Origin: Sanderia malayensis
Lineage: Eukaryota > Cnidaria > Scyphozoa > Semaeostomeae > Pelagiidae
Reading direction: 5' to 3'
Length of the DNA: 64,000 bases
Assembly: GCA_013076295.1 (NCBI GenBank)
Contig: RQOL01000677.1
Span: forward strand, 62,001 to 126,000
Of this stretch, positions 1 to 12,030 are shown in pieces (the stretch's first letter is position 1; each line of letters begins with the position of its first letter). A model generated the notes under the pieces. It had not been told where the DNA came from, made no database searches, and saw only the letters and a list, made by a program, of their open reading frames with translations. The translations under genes and the position numbers were made by a program.

Positions 1-720
1 GCACACCAAATTTGTTCTTTCCACTAAATTTGATACAAATTGTAGGAGTTTGAAAATTTGCATATTCCCCCTTCTACACAGTCCTATTTCCCCAAAGCAT
101 AAAGAGATAAAAAAAAAACAAGTTAAATATTTAATTTCATAACACCGAAATTGTATTTTCAACGAAATTTGATGCAAATTGAAAGAGTCTGAAAAATTGG
201 ATATTCCCCCGTTTTTGCGCCGCTTTATGCCCTCAAAACATGACAATTTCAAAAACCTGTTTCATATTCAAATTCACCACACCAAATTTGCACTTTCCAC
301 AAAATTTGATGCAAATTGAAAGAGTTTGAAAAATTGCATCAAAAGTGGGAAGTCATCAAAAGTGAAGAATGGGAAGGCAGGAAAAAGTGGGAAATCATCA
401 GAAGTGGGAAGTTATCAAAAATGGAAAGTCAGGAAAACGTGGGAAGTCATCAGAAGTGGAAGTCATCATACCAAAATTGTACTTTCCACAAAGTTTGATG
501 CAAATTGAAAGAGTTTGAAAAATTGCATCAAAAGTGGGAAGTCATCAATATTGGGAAGTGCGAAGTCAGGAAAATGTGGGAAGTATTCAAAAGTGGGAAG
601 TCATCAAAAGTGGGAAGTGGGAAATCAGGAAAAAGTGGATGTCATAAGAAGTGGGAAGTCATCATACCAAAAATGTACTTTCCACAGAATTTGATGCAAA
701 TTGAACGAGTTTGAAAACTT

Positions 721-856
721 GCATATTGCCCCCTTTTTCATCCTTGTATGCCCTCAAAGCATGAAAATTACAAAAACCAGCTTCCTTTTCAAATTCAGCA
801 CACCAAATTTGTACTTTGCACAAAATTTGATGCAAATTGAAAGAGTTTGAAAAATT
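721..856 (+). repeat. Representative type-A satellite unit (136 bp)
   Basis: The unit is measured from one GCAT to the next. It starts GCATATTGCCCCC, continues through a T-rich stretch to TGTATGCCCTCAAAGCATG, then AAAACCAGCTTCC and TTCAAATTCAGCAC, and finishes in the common core. Other A units differ mainly in the block after GCAT: TTGCCCCCTTTT, GTTGCCCCCTTATACCC, GGATATTCCCC or ATATTCCCCCTTCTACACC. These variants recur in fixed contexts across the window, so A units form several subfamilies. Confidence 0.9.
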
Positions 857-1053
857 GCATCAAAAGTGGGAAGTCATCAAAAGTGAAAAGTGGGAAGGCA
901 GGAAAAAGTGGGAAGTCATCAGAAGTGGGAAGTGATCAAAAATGGAAAATGGGAAGTCAAGAAAACGTGGGAAGTGAACAAAAGTAGGAAGTCATCATAT
1001 CAAAATTGTATGTTCCACAAAATTTCATACACATTGAACGAGTTTGAAAAATT
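857..1053 (+). repeat. Representative type-B satellite unit (197 bp)
   Basis: After GCATCAAAA the unit runs through degenerate copies of GTGGGAAGTCATCAAAA (17 bp), some carrying an extra GTGGGAA. It ends in ATCATATCAAAATTGTATG and the common core. The strand shown is strongly purine-rich (G and A). This unit has five GTGGGAA heptamers, one of them as CGTGGGAA at 966-973. B units elsewhere range from about 155 to 232 bp according to the number of microrepeats. Confidence 0.9.
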
Positions 1054-1188
1054 GCATATTGCCCCTTATACAACCTTGCATGCCCTCAAAACATGAAAAT
1101 TCCAAAAACCAGCTTCATGTTCAAACTTAGGACACCAAAATTGTACATTCCACAAAACTTGATGCAAATTGAACGAGTTTGAAAAATT

Positions 1189-2273
1189 GCAAGAAAAGTG
1201 GGAATTCATTAAATGTGGGAAGTGGAAAGTCAGGAAAAGGTGGGAAGTCATCAAAAGTGAAGAATGGGAAGGCAGGAAAAAGTGGGAAATCATCAGAAGT
1301 GGGAAGTTGTCAAAAATGGAAAGTCAGGAAAACGTGGGAAGTCATCAGAAATGGGAAGTCATCATACCAAAATTGTACTTTCCACAAAGTTTGATGCAAA
1401 TTGAAAGAGTTTGAAAATTGCATCAAAAGTGGGAAGTCATCAATATTGCGAAGTGCAAAGTCAGGAAAATGTGGGAAGTATTCAAAAGTGGGAAGTCATC
1501 AAAAGTGGGAAGTGGGAAATCAGGAAAAAGTGGAAGTCATAAGAAGTGGGAAGTCATCATACCAAAAATGTACTTTCCACAGAATTTGATGCAAATTGAA
1601 CGAGTTTGAAAACTTGCATATTGCCCCCTTTTTCAACCTTGTATGCCCTCAAAGCATGAAAATTACAAAAACCAGCTTCCTTTTCAAATTCAGCACACCA
1701 AATTTGTACTTTGCACAAAATTTGATGCAAATTGAAAGAGTTTGAAAAATTGCATCAAAAGTGGGAAGTCATCAAAAGTGAAGAATGGGAAAGCAGGAAA
1801 AAGTGGGAAATCATCAGAAGTGGGAAGTTATCAAAAATGGAAAGTCAGGAAAACGTGGGAAGTCATCAGAAGTGGGAAGTCATCATACCAAAATTGTACT
1901 TTCCACAAAGTTTGATGCAAATTGAAAGAGTTTGAAAAATTGCATCAAAAGTGGGAAGTCATCAATATTGGGAAGTGCGAAGTCAGGAAAATGTGGGAAG
2001 TATTCAAAAGTGGGAAGTCATCAAAAGTGGGAAGTGGGAAATCAGGAAAAAGTGGATGTCATAAGAAGTGGGAAGTCATCATACCAAAATTGTATGTTCC
2101 ACAAAATTTCATACACATTGAATGAGTTTGAAAAATTGCATATTGCCCCCTTATACAACCTTGCATGCCCTCAAAACATGAAAATTCCAAAAACCAGCTT
2201 CATGTTCAAACCTAGGACACCAAAATTGTACATTCCACAAAACTTGATGCAAATTGAACGAGTTTGAAAAATT
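1189..2273 (+). repeat. Higher-order repeat of about 1086 bp (copy 1 version)
   Basis: This higher-order unit is anchored on the B subtype with GGGAATTCATTAAAT, seen at 1189 and again at 2274 (spacing 1085). Its order is B, B, A, B, B, A. The next copy, from 2274, is only partial before the pattern changes to that of the 896-bp repeat. Confidence 0.75.
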
Positions 2274-5059
2274 GCATGAAAAGTGGGAATTCATTAAATA
2301 TGGGAAGTGGAAAGTCAGGAACAGGTGGAAAGTCATCAAAAGTGAAGAATGGGAAGGCAGGAAAAAGTGGGAAATCATCAGAAGTGGGAAGTTATCAAAA
2401 ATGGAAAGTCAGGAAAACGTGGGAAGTCATCAGAAGTGGGAAGTCATCATACCAAAATTGTACTTTCCACAAAGTTTGATGCAAATTGAAAGAGTTTGAA
2501 AAATTGCATCAAAAGTGGGAAGTCATCAATATTGGGAAGTGCAAAGTCAGGAAAATGTGGGAAGTATTCAAAAGTGGGAAGTCATCAAAAGTGGGAAGTG
2601 GGAAATCAGGAAAAAGTGGAAGTCATAAGAAGTGGGAAGTCATCATACAAAAATGTACTTTCCACAGAATTTGATGCAAATTGAACGAGTTTGAAAACTT
2701 GCATATTGCCCCCTTTTTCAACCTTGTATGCCCTCAAAGCATGAAAATTACAAAAACCAGCTTCCTTTTCAAATTCAGCACACCAAATTTGTACTTTGCA
2801 CAAAATTTGATGCAAATTGAAAGAGTTTGAAAAATTGCATCAAAAGTGGGAAGTCATCAAAAGTGAAGAGTGGGAAGGCAGGAAACAGTGGGAAGTCATC
2901 AGAAGTGGGAAGTGATCAAAAATGGAAAATGGGAAGTCAAGAAAACGTGGGAAGTGAACAAAAGTAGGAAGTCATCATATCAAAATTGTATGTTCCACAA
3001 AATTTCATACACATTGAACGAGTTTGAAAAATTGCATATTGCCCCTTATACAACCTTGCATGCCCTCAAAACATGAAAATTTCAAAAACAAGGTTCATGT
3101 TCAAATTCAGCACACCAAACTTGTACTTTCCACAAAATTTGATACAAATTGAACGAGTTTGAAAATTTGCATGTTGCCCCCTTATACCCAGTTGTATGCC
3201 CCAAAAACATGCAAATTTCAAAAACCAGTTTCATATTAAAATTCAGCACACGAAACCTGTACTATTCGCCAAATTTGATGCAAATTGTGCGATCTTGAAA
3301 AAATCGATATTCCCCCATTTTAGGCTGTTTTATGCCCTCAAAACATAAAAATTTCAAAGACCAGTTTCATGTTCAAACTTAGGACCCCAAAATTGTACTT
3401 TCCACAATATTTGATGCAAGTTGAACGAGCTTGAAAATTTGCATATTGCCCCTTTTAGCACGTTTTATACCCTCAAAACATTAAAATTTCAAAAACCAGT
3501 TTCATATTGAAATTCAGCACACCAAATTTGTACTTTTCGCCAAATTTGATGCAAGTTGAACGAGTTTGAAAAATTGCATGAAAAGTGGGAATTCATTAAA
3601 TGTAGGAAGTGGAAAGACAGGAAAAAGTGGGAAGTCATCAGAATTGGGAAGTCATCAAAACTGGAAAGTGGGAAGTCGAGAAAAAGTGGGAAACCATAAG
3701 AAGTGGGAAGTCATCATACCAAATATGTACTTTCCACAGAATTTGATGCAAATTGAACGAGTTTGAAAATTGCATCCAATATGGCTAATCGACAAAAGTG
3801 GGAAGTCATCAAAATTGGAAAATGGGAAGTCAAGAAAACGTGGGAAGTGAACAAAAGTAGGAGGTCATCATACCAAAATTGTACTTTCCACAAAATTTGA
3901 TACAAATTGAACGAGTTTGAAAATTTGCATGTTGCCCCCTTATACCCAGTTGTATGCCCCAAAAACATGCAAATTTCAAAAACCAGTTTCATATTGAAAT
4001 TCAGCACACGAAAACTGTACTTTTCGCCAAACTTTATGCAAATTGAAAGAGTTTGAAAAACTGGATAGTCCCTTTTTTTACGCAGTTCTATAGTTCTATT
4101 GCCCAAAACATGAAGAATTCAAAAAACAAGCTTCATTTTTCAATTTCAGTACACCGAAATTGTATTTTCCACAAAATTTGATGCAAATTGAAAAAGCTTG
4201 AAAAAATCGATATTCCCCCATTTTAGGCTGTTTTATGCCCTCAAAACATAAAAATTTCAAAGACCAGTTTCATGTTCACACTTAGGACCCCAAAATTGTA
4301 CTTTCCACAAAATTTGATGCAAATTTAAAGAGTTTCAAAAATGGGATATTCCCCTTTTTTACCCCGTTATATGCCCTGAAAACATGACAATTTCAAAAAC
4401 CCGTTTCATGTTCAAATTCAGCACACCAAATTTGTACTTTCCACAAAATTTGATGCAAATTGAAAGAGTTTGAAAAATTGCATGAAAAGTGGGAAGTCAT
4501 CAAAAGTGAAGAGTGGGAAGGCAGGAAAAAGCGGGAAGTCATCAGAAGTTGGAAATTATCAAAAATGGAAAATGGGAAGTCAAGAAAACGTGGGAAGTGA
4601 ACAAAAGTAGGAAGTCATCATACCAAAATTGTATGTTCCACAAAATTTCATACAAATTGAACGAGTTTGAAAAATTGTATATTGCCTCCTTATACAACCT
4701 TGTATGCCCTCAAAACATGAAAATTCCAAAAACCAGCTTCATGTTCAAACTTAGGACACCAAAATTGTACATTCCACAAAACTTGATGCAAATTGAACGA
4801 GTTTGAAAAATTGCATGTTGCCCCCTTATACCCCGTTGTATGCCCCAAAAACATGAAAATTTCAAAAACAAGTTTCATATTCAAATTCAGCACACCAAAA
4901 CTGTACTTTTCGCAAAATTTGATGCAATTTGAACGAGTTTGAAAAATTGCATGAAAAGTGGGAATTCATTAAATGTGGGAGGTGGGAAGACGGGAAAAGT
5001 GAGAAATCATCAAAAGTGGGAAGTCACCAAAAGTGGGAAGTGGGAAGCTACCAAAAGTG

Positions 5060-5272
5060 GTTTTATCTGATTATGGTGACATTCGCTTCCCATAGATAAG
5101 GCAAGCGGACATCACACAGTATGAACAGAATCTCAATAAAGCATACACGAATTATCGTATCCACTCTTCCTACAGGTAGTGTCACGGACATTAACTTTGG
5201 AAAGAAAAAAGGAGGTTCAACGGAATAATTACATTGAAGAGCCCCACTTTATCTGACAAAGAGTGGGGAACC
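5060..5272 (+). repeat. Module C, copy 1
   Basis: A segment of about 213 bp, unlike core or arms, sits between GTGGGAAG microrepeats. It begins TTTTATCTGATTATGG and closes with CCCCACTTTATCTGACAAAG and AGTGGGG. Thus TTTATCTGA occurs as a direct repeat near both edges, and CCCCACT/AGTGGGG could pair as a short stem at the right edge. The A-run near 5205 is one base shorter than in copy 2, which breaks the frame that stays open in that copy. The function and origin are unknown. A decayed insertion is one possibility. Confidence 0.8.
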
Positions 5273-5359
5273 ACCAAAAGTGGGAAGTCATCAAATGTGG
5301 AAAATGGGATGTCAAGAAAAGTGGGAAGTCAGCAAAGGTGGGAAGTCATCATACCAAAA

Positions 5360-5443
5360 TTGTATTTTTATATTTGTACTGTTTGTACTATATTTACTAT
5401 GGCATATTTCCAACTTGAACGAGATGGAAAATTTGAATATTAC
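5360..5443 (+). repeat. Module D, copy 1: core variant with AT-rich insertion
   Basis: The core start (CCAAAATTGTA) is followed by TTTTTATATTTGTACTG and TTTGTACTATATTTACTATG, then CTTGAACGAGATGGAAAATTTG, a recognisable core end. It lies about 85 bp to the right of module C, separated by B microrepeats. Confidence 0.75.
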
Positions 5444-5910
5444 AAAAGTGGGAAGTCACCAAAAGTAGGAGGTCGTCAAAAGTGGGGAGTGGGAAGTCAG
5501 GTAAAGTGGGAAGTCATCAAATATGGGAAGTTATCAAAAGCGGAAAATGGGAAGTCAAGAAAAAGTGGGAAGTCAGCAAAGGTGGGAGGTCATCATACCA
5601 AAATTGTACTTTCCGCAAAATTTGATACAATTTGAACGAGTTTGAAAACTTGCATATTGCCCCCTTTTTCAACCTTGTATGCCCTCAAAGCATGAAAATT
5701 ACAAAAACCAGCTTCCTTTTCAAATTCAGCACACCCAATTTGTACTTTGCACAAAATTTGATGCAAATTGAAAGAGTTTGAAAAATTGCATCAAAAGTGG
5801 GAAGTCATCAAAAGTGAGGAGTGGGAAGGCAGGAAAAAGTGGGAAGTCATCAGAAGTGGGAAGTCATCATACCAAAATTGTACTTTCCACAAAGTTTGAT
5901 GCAAATTGAA

Positions 5911-6447
5911 CGAGTTTGAAAAATTGCATTAAATGTGGCAAATCATCAAAAGTGGGAAGTGGGAAGTCAGCAAAAGTGGGAAGTCATCATACCAAAATTG
6001 TACCTTCCACGCCATTTGATGCAAATCGAGCGGCTTTGAAAATTTCATATTGCCTGCTTCTACTACCCCGTCTCATTCCCCAAAACATTAAAATTTCAAA
6101 AAACAAGTTTCATATTCAATTTTAGTACACCGAAAATGCACTTTCCATAATATTTGATGCGGACTGGAGAAGTTTGAAAAAGTTGGGAAGTCATCAAAAG
6201 TGAAGAATGGGAAGGCAGGAAAAAGTGGGAAATCATCAGAAGTGGGAAGTTATCAAAAATAGAAAATGGGAAGTCAGGAAAACGTGGGAAGTCAGCAAAA
6301 GTAGGAAGTCATCATACCAAAATTCTACTTTCCACAAAATTGGATACAAATTGAACGAGTTTGAAAAAATGCATATTGCCCCCTTTTGCAACCTGGTATG
6401 CCCTGAAAACATGAAAATTTCAAAAACCAGCTTCATGTTCAAATTCA
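5911..6447 (+). repeat. Satellite segment between the two large duplication copies
   Basis: A short B unit (GCATTAAATGTGGCAAATC) is followed by an A unit of the CTGCTTCTACTACCCCG subtype. Next is a core variant with GATGCGGACTGGAGAAG, then a B unit and an A unit leading into the second copy. The same CTGCTYCTACTACCCCG and GATGCGGA subtypes recur in the 13-23 kb and 42-60 kb regions. Confidence 0.8.
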
Positions 6448-7635
6448 GCACACCAAATTTGTTCTTTCCACTAAATTTGATACAAATTGTAGGAGTTTGA
6501 AAATTTGCATATTCCCCCTTCTACACAGTCCTATTTCCCCAAAGCATAAAGAGATAAAAAAAAACAAGTTAAATATTTAATTTCATAACACCGAAATTGT
6601 ATTTTCAACGAAATTTGATGCAAATTGAAAGAGTCTGAAAAATTGGATATTCCCCCGTTTTTGCGCCGCTTTATGCCCTCAAAACATGACAATTTCAAAA
6701 ACCTGTTTCATATTCAAATTCACCACACCAAATTTGCACTTTCCACAAAATTTGATGCAAATTGAAAGAGTTTGAAAAATTGCATCAAAAGTGGGAAGTC
6801 ATCAAAAGTGAAGAATGGGAAGGCAGGAAAAAGTGGGAAATCATCAGAAGTGGGAAGTTATCAAAAATGGAAAGTCAGGAAAACGTGGGAAGTCATCAGA
6901 AGTGGAAGTCATCATACCAAAATTGTACTTTCCACAAAGTTTGATGCAAATTGAAAGAGTTTGAAAAATTGCATCAAAAGTGGGAAGTCATCAATATTGG
7001 GAAGTGCGAAGTCAGGAAAATGTGGGAAGTATTCAAAAGTGGGAAGTCATCAAAAGTGGGAAGTGGGAAATCAGGAAAAAAGTGGATGTCATAAGAAGTG
7101 GGAAGTCATCATACCAAAAATGTACTTTCCACAGAATTTGATGCAAATTGAACAAGTTTGAAAACTTGCATATTGCCCCCTTTTTCATCCTTGTATGCCC
7201 TCAAAGCATGAAAATTACAAAAACCAGCTTCCTTTTCAAATTCAGCACACCAAATTTGTACTTTGCACAAAATTTGATGCAAATTGAAAGAGTTTGAAAA
7301 ATTGCATCAAAAGTGGGAAGTCATCAAAAGTGAAAAGTGGGAAGGCAGGAAAAAGTGGGAAGTCATCAGAAGTGGGAAGTGATCAAAAATGGAAAATGGG
7401 AAGTCAAGAAAACGTGGAAGTGAACAAAAGTAGGAAGTCATCATATCAAAATTGTATGTTCCACAAAATTTCATACACATTGAACGAGTTTGAAAAATTG
7501 CATATTGCCCCCTTATACAACCTTGCATGCCCTCAAAACATGAAAATTCCAAAAACCAGCTTCATGTTCAAACTTAGGACACCAAAATTGTACATTCCAC
7601 AAAACTTGATGCAAATTGAACGAGTTTGAAAAATT

Positions 7636-9807
7636 GCATGAAAAGTGGGAATTCATTAAATGTGGGAAGTGGAAAGTCAGGAAAAGGTGGGAAGTCATCA
7701 AAAGTGAAGAATGGGAAGGCAGGAAAAAGTGGGAAATCATCAGAAGTGGGAAGTTGTCAAAAATGGAAAGTCAGGAAAACGTGGGAAGTCATCAGAAGTG
7801 GGAAGTCATCATACCAAAATTGTACTTTCCACAAAGTTTGATGCAAATTGAAAGAGTTTGAAAAATTGCATCAAAAGTGGGAAGTCATCAATATTGGGAA
7901 GTGCAAAGTCAGGAAAATGTGGGAAGTATTCAAAAGTGGGAAGTCATCAAAAGTGGGAAGTGGGAAATCAGGAAAAAGTGGAAGTCATAAGAAGTGGGAA
8001 GTCATCATACCAAAAATGTACTTTCCACAGAATTTGATGCAAATTGAACGAGTTTGAAAACTTGCATATTGCCCCCTTTTTCAACCTTGTATGCCCTCAA
8101 AGCATGAAAATTACAAAAACCAGCTTCCTTTTCAAATTCAGCACACCAAATTTGTACTTTGCACAAAATTTGATGCAAATTGAAAGAGTTTGAAAAATTG
8201 CATCAAAAGTGGGAAGTCATCAAAAGTGAAGAATGGGAAAGCAGGAAAAAGTGGGAAATCATCAGAAGTGGGAAGTTATCAAAAATGGAAAGTCAGGAAA
8301 ACGTGGGAAGTCATCAGAAGTGGGAAGTCATCATACCAAAATTGTACTTTCCACAAAGTTTGATGCAAATTGAAAGAGTTTGAAAAATTGCATCAAAAGT
8401 GGGAAGTCATCAATATTGGGAAGTGCGAAGTCAGGAAAATGTGGGAAGTATTCAAAAGTGGGAAGTCATCAAAAGTGGGAAGTGGGAAATCAGGAAAAAG
8501 TGGATGTCATAAGAAGTGGGAAGTCATCATACCAAAATTGTATGTTCCACAAAATTTCATACACATTGAATGAGTTTGAAAAATTGCATATTGCCCCCTT
8601 ATACAACCTTGCATGCCCTCAAAACATGAAAATTCCAAAAACCAGCTTCATGTTCAAACCTAGGACACCAAAATTGTACATTCCACAAAACTTGATGCAA
8701 ATTGAACGAGTTTGAAAAATTGCATGAAAAGTGGGAATTCATTAAATGTGGGAAGTGGAAAGTCAGGAACAGGTGGAAAGTCATCAAAAGTGAAGAATGG
8801 GAAGGCAGGAAAAAGTGGGAAATCATCAGAAGTGGGAAGTTATCAAAAATGGAAAGTCAGGAAAACGTGGGAAGTCATCAGAAGTGGGAAGTCATCATAC
8901 CAAAATTGTACTTTCCACAAAGTTTGATGCAAATTGAAAGAGTTTGAAAAATTGCATCAAAAGTGGGAAGTCATCAATATTGGGAAGTGCAAAGTCAGGA
9001 AAATGTGGGAAGTATTCAAAAGTGGGAAGTCATCAAAAGTGGGAAGTGGGAAATCAGGAAAAAGTGGAAGTCATAAGAAGTGGGAAGTCATCATACCAAA
9101 AATGTACTTTCCACAGAATTTGATGCAAATTGAACGAGTTTGAAAACTTGCATATTGCCCCCTTTTTCAACCTTGTATGCCCTCAAAGCATGAAAATTAC
9201 AAAAACCAGCTTCCTTTTCAAATTCAGCACACCAAATTTGTACTTTGCACAAAATTTGATGCAAATTGAAAGAGTTTGAAAAATTGCATCAAAAGTGGGA
9301 AGTCATCAAAAGTGAAGAATGGGAAGGCAGGAAAAAGTGGAAAATCATCAGAAGTGGGAAGTTATCAAAAATGGAAAGTCAGGAAAACGTGGGAAGTCAT
9401 CAGAAGTTGGAAGTCATCATACCAAAATTGTACTTTCCACAAAGTTTGATGCAAATTGAAAGAGTTTGAAAAATTGCATCAAAAGTGGGAAGTCATCAAT
9501 ATTGGGAAGTGCGAAGTCAGGAAAATGTGGGAAGTATTCAAAAGAGGGAAGTCATCAAAAGTGGGAAGTGGGAGGTCAGGAAAAAGTGGAAGTCATAAGA
9601 AGTGGGAAGTCATCATACCAAAAATGTACTTTCCACAGAATTTGATGCAAATTGAACGAGTTTGAAAACTTGCATATTGCCCCCTTTTTCAACCTTGTAT
9701 GCCCTCAAAGCATGAAAATTACAAAAACCAGCTTCCTTTTCAAATTCAGCACACCAAATTTGTACTTTGCACAAAATTTGATGCAAATTGAAAGAGTTTG
9801 AAAAATT
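7636..9807 (+). repeat. Higher-order repeat of 1086 bp, two copies
   Basis: The anchor GCATGAAAAGTGGGAATTC occurs at 7636 and 8722, exactly 1086 bp apart. The internal B units also repeat at 1086-bp spacing. The order in each copy is B, B, A, B, B, A. The last A of the second copy belongs to a different A subtype from that of the first. Confidence 0.8.
9150..9671 (+). repeat. Extra 522-bp ABB unit
   Basis: This consists of one A (about 136 bp) and two B units present in the second large copy and absent from the matching place in the first (near 2700). It is bounded by identical GCATATTGCCCCC starts, as expected if unequal crossing-over between A units inserted or deleted one ABB block. Confidence 0.8.
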
Positions 9808-12030
9808 GCATCAAAAGTGGGAAGTCATCAAAAGTGAAGAGTGGGAAGGCAGGAAACAGTGGGAAGTCATCAGAAGTGGGAAGTGATCAAAAATGGAAAA
9901 TGGGAAGTCAAGAAAACGTGGGAAGTGAACAAAAGTAGGAAGTCATCATATCAAAATTGTATGTTCCACAAAATTTCATACACATTGAACGAGTTTGAAA
10001 AATTGCATATTGCCCCTTATACAACCTTGCATGCCCTCAAAACATGAAAATTTCAAAAACAAGGTTCATGTTCAAATTCAGCACACCAAACTTGTACTTT
10101 CCACAAAATTTGATACAAATTGAACGAGTTTGAAAATTTGCATGTTGCCCCCTTATACCCAGTTGTATGCCCCAAAAACATGCAAATTTCAAAAACCAGT
10201 TTCATATTAAAATTCAGCACACGAAACCTGTACTATTCGCCAAATTTGATGCAAATTGTGCGATCTTGAAAAAATCGATATTCCCCCATTTTAGGCTGTT
10301 TTATGCCCTCAAAACATAAAAATTTCAAAGACCAGTTTCATGTTCAAACTTAGGACCCCAAAATTGTACTTTCCACAATATTTGATGCAAGTTGAACGAG
10401 CTTGAAAATTTGCATATTGCCCCTTTTAGCACGTTTTATACCCTCAAAACATTAAAATTTCAAAAACCAGTTTCATATTGAAATTCAGCACACCAAATTT
10501 GTACTTTTCGCCAAATTTGATGCAAGTTGAACGAGTTTGAAAAATTGCATGAAAAGTGGGAATTCATTAAATGTAGGAAGTGGAAAGACAGGAAAAAGTG
10601 GGAAGTCATCAGAATTGGGAAGTCATCAAAACTGGAAAGTGGGAAGTCGAGAAAAAGTGGGAAACCATAAGAAGTGGGAAGTCATCATACCAAATATGTA
10701 CTTTCCACAGAATTTGATGCAAATTGAACGAGTTTGAAAAATTGCATCCAATATGGCTAATCGACAAAAGTGGGAAGTCATCAAAATTGGAAAATGGGAA
10801 GTCAAGAAAACGTGGGAAGTGAACAAAAGTAGGAAGTCATCATACCAAAATTGTACTTTCCACAAAATTTGATACAAATTGAACGAGTTTGAAAATTTGC
10901 ATGTTGCCCCCTTATACCCAGTTGTATGCCCCAAAAACATGCAAATTTCAAAAACCAGTTTCATATTGAAATTCAGCACACGAAAACTGTACTTTTCGCC
11001 AAACTTTATGCAAATTGAAAGAGTTTGAAAAACTGGATAGTCCCTTTTTTTACGCAGTTCTATAGTTCTATTGCCCAAAACATGAAGAATTCAAAAAACA
11101 AGCTTCATTTTTCAATTTCAGTACACCGAAATTGTATTTTCCACAAAATTTGATGCAAATTGAAAAAGCTTGAAAAAATCGATATTCCCCCATTTTAGGC
11201 TGTTTTATGCCCTCAAACATAAAAATTTCAAAGACCAGTTTCATGTTCACACTTAGGACCCCAAAATTGTACTTTCCACAAAATTTGATGCAAATTTAAA
11301 GAGTTTCAAAAATGGGATATTCCCCTTTTTTACCCCGTTATATGCCCTGAAAACATGACAATTTCAAAAACCCGTTTCATGTTCAAATTCAGCACACCAA
11401 ATTTGTACTTTCCACAAAATTTGATGCAAATTGAAAGAGTTTGAAAAATTGCATGAAAAGTGGGAAGTCATCAAAAGTGAAGAGTGGGAAGGCAGGAAAA
11501 AGCGGGAAGTCATCAGAAGTTGGAAATTATCAAAAATGGAAAATGGGAAGTCAAGAAAACGTGGGAAGTGAACAAAAGTAGGAAGTCATCATACCAAAAT
11601 TGTATGTTCCACAAAATTTCATACAAATTGAACGAGTTTGAAAAATTGTATATTGCCTCCTTATACAACCTTGTATGCCCTCAAAACATGAAAATTCCAA
11701 AAACCAGCTTCATGTTCAAACTTAGGACACCAAAATTGTACATTCCACAAAACTTGATGCAAATTGAACGAGTTTGAAAAATTGCATGTTGCCCCCTTAT
11801 ACCCCGTTGTATGCCCCAAAAACATGAAAATTTCAAAAACAAGTTTCATATTCAAATTCAGCACACCAAAACTGTACTTTTCGCAAAATTTGATGCAATT
11901 TGAACGAGTTTGAAAAATTGCATGAAAAGTGGGAATTCATTAAATGTGGGAGGTGGGAAGACGGGAAAAGTGAGAAATCATCAAAAGTGGGAAGTCACCA
12001 AAAGTGGGAAGTGGGAAGCTACCAAAAGTG

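Larger units (their letters stand above)
1..5910 (+). repeat. Large segmental duplication, copy 1
   Basis: The segment aligns base by base with 6448-12883 at an offset of 6447, rising to about 6972 after an extra 522-bp unit in the second copy. Differences are rare substitutions and single-base indels, for example in the A-run near 110 and a missing C near 2648. It opens with A units, continues with B-rich blocks, then A units at 3060-3560 and 3895-4480, and contains modules C and D near its right end. Homology stops near 5910, where this copy goes on to a B unit starting ATTAAATGTGGC and the other goes to AGTATCAAAAATGGG. Confidence 0.9.

Noticed and set aside
5060..5272. Module C as a tRNA or other structured RNA gene
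   Set aside because: There is no tRNA-like cloverleaf or A/B box pair. The only clear stem is the 7-bp CCCCACT/AGTGGGG at the edge.
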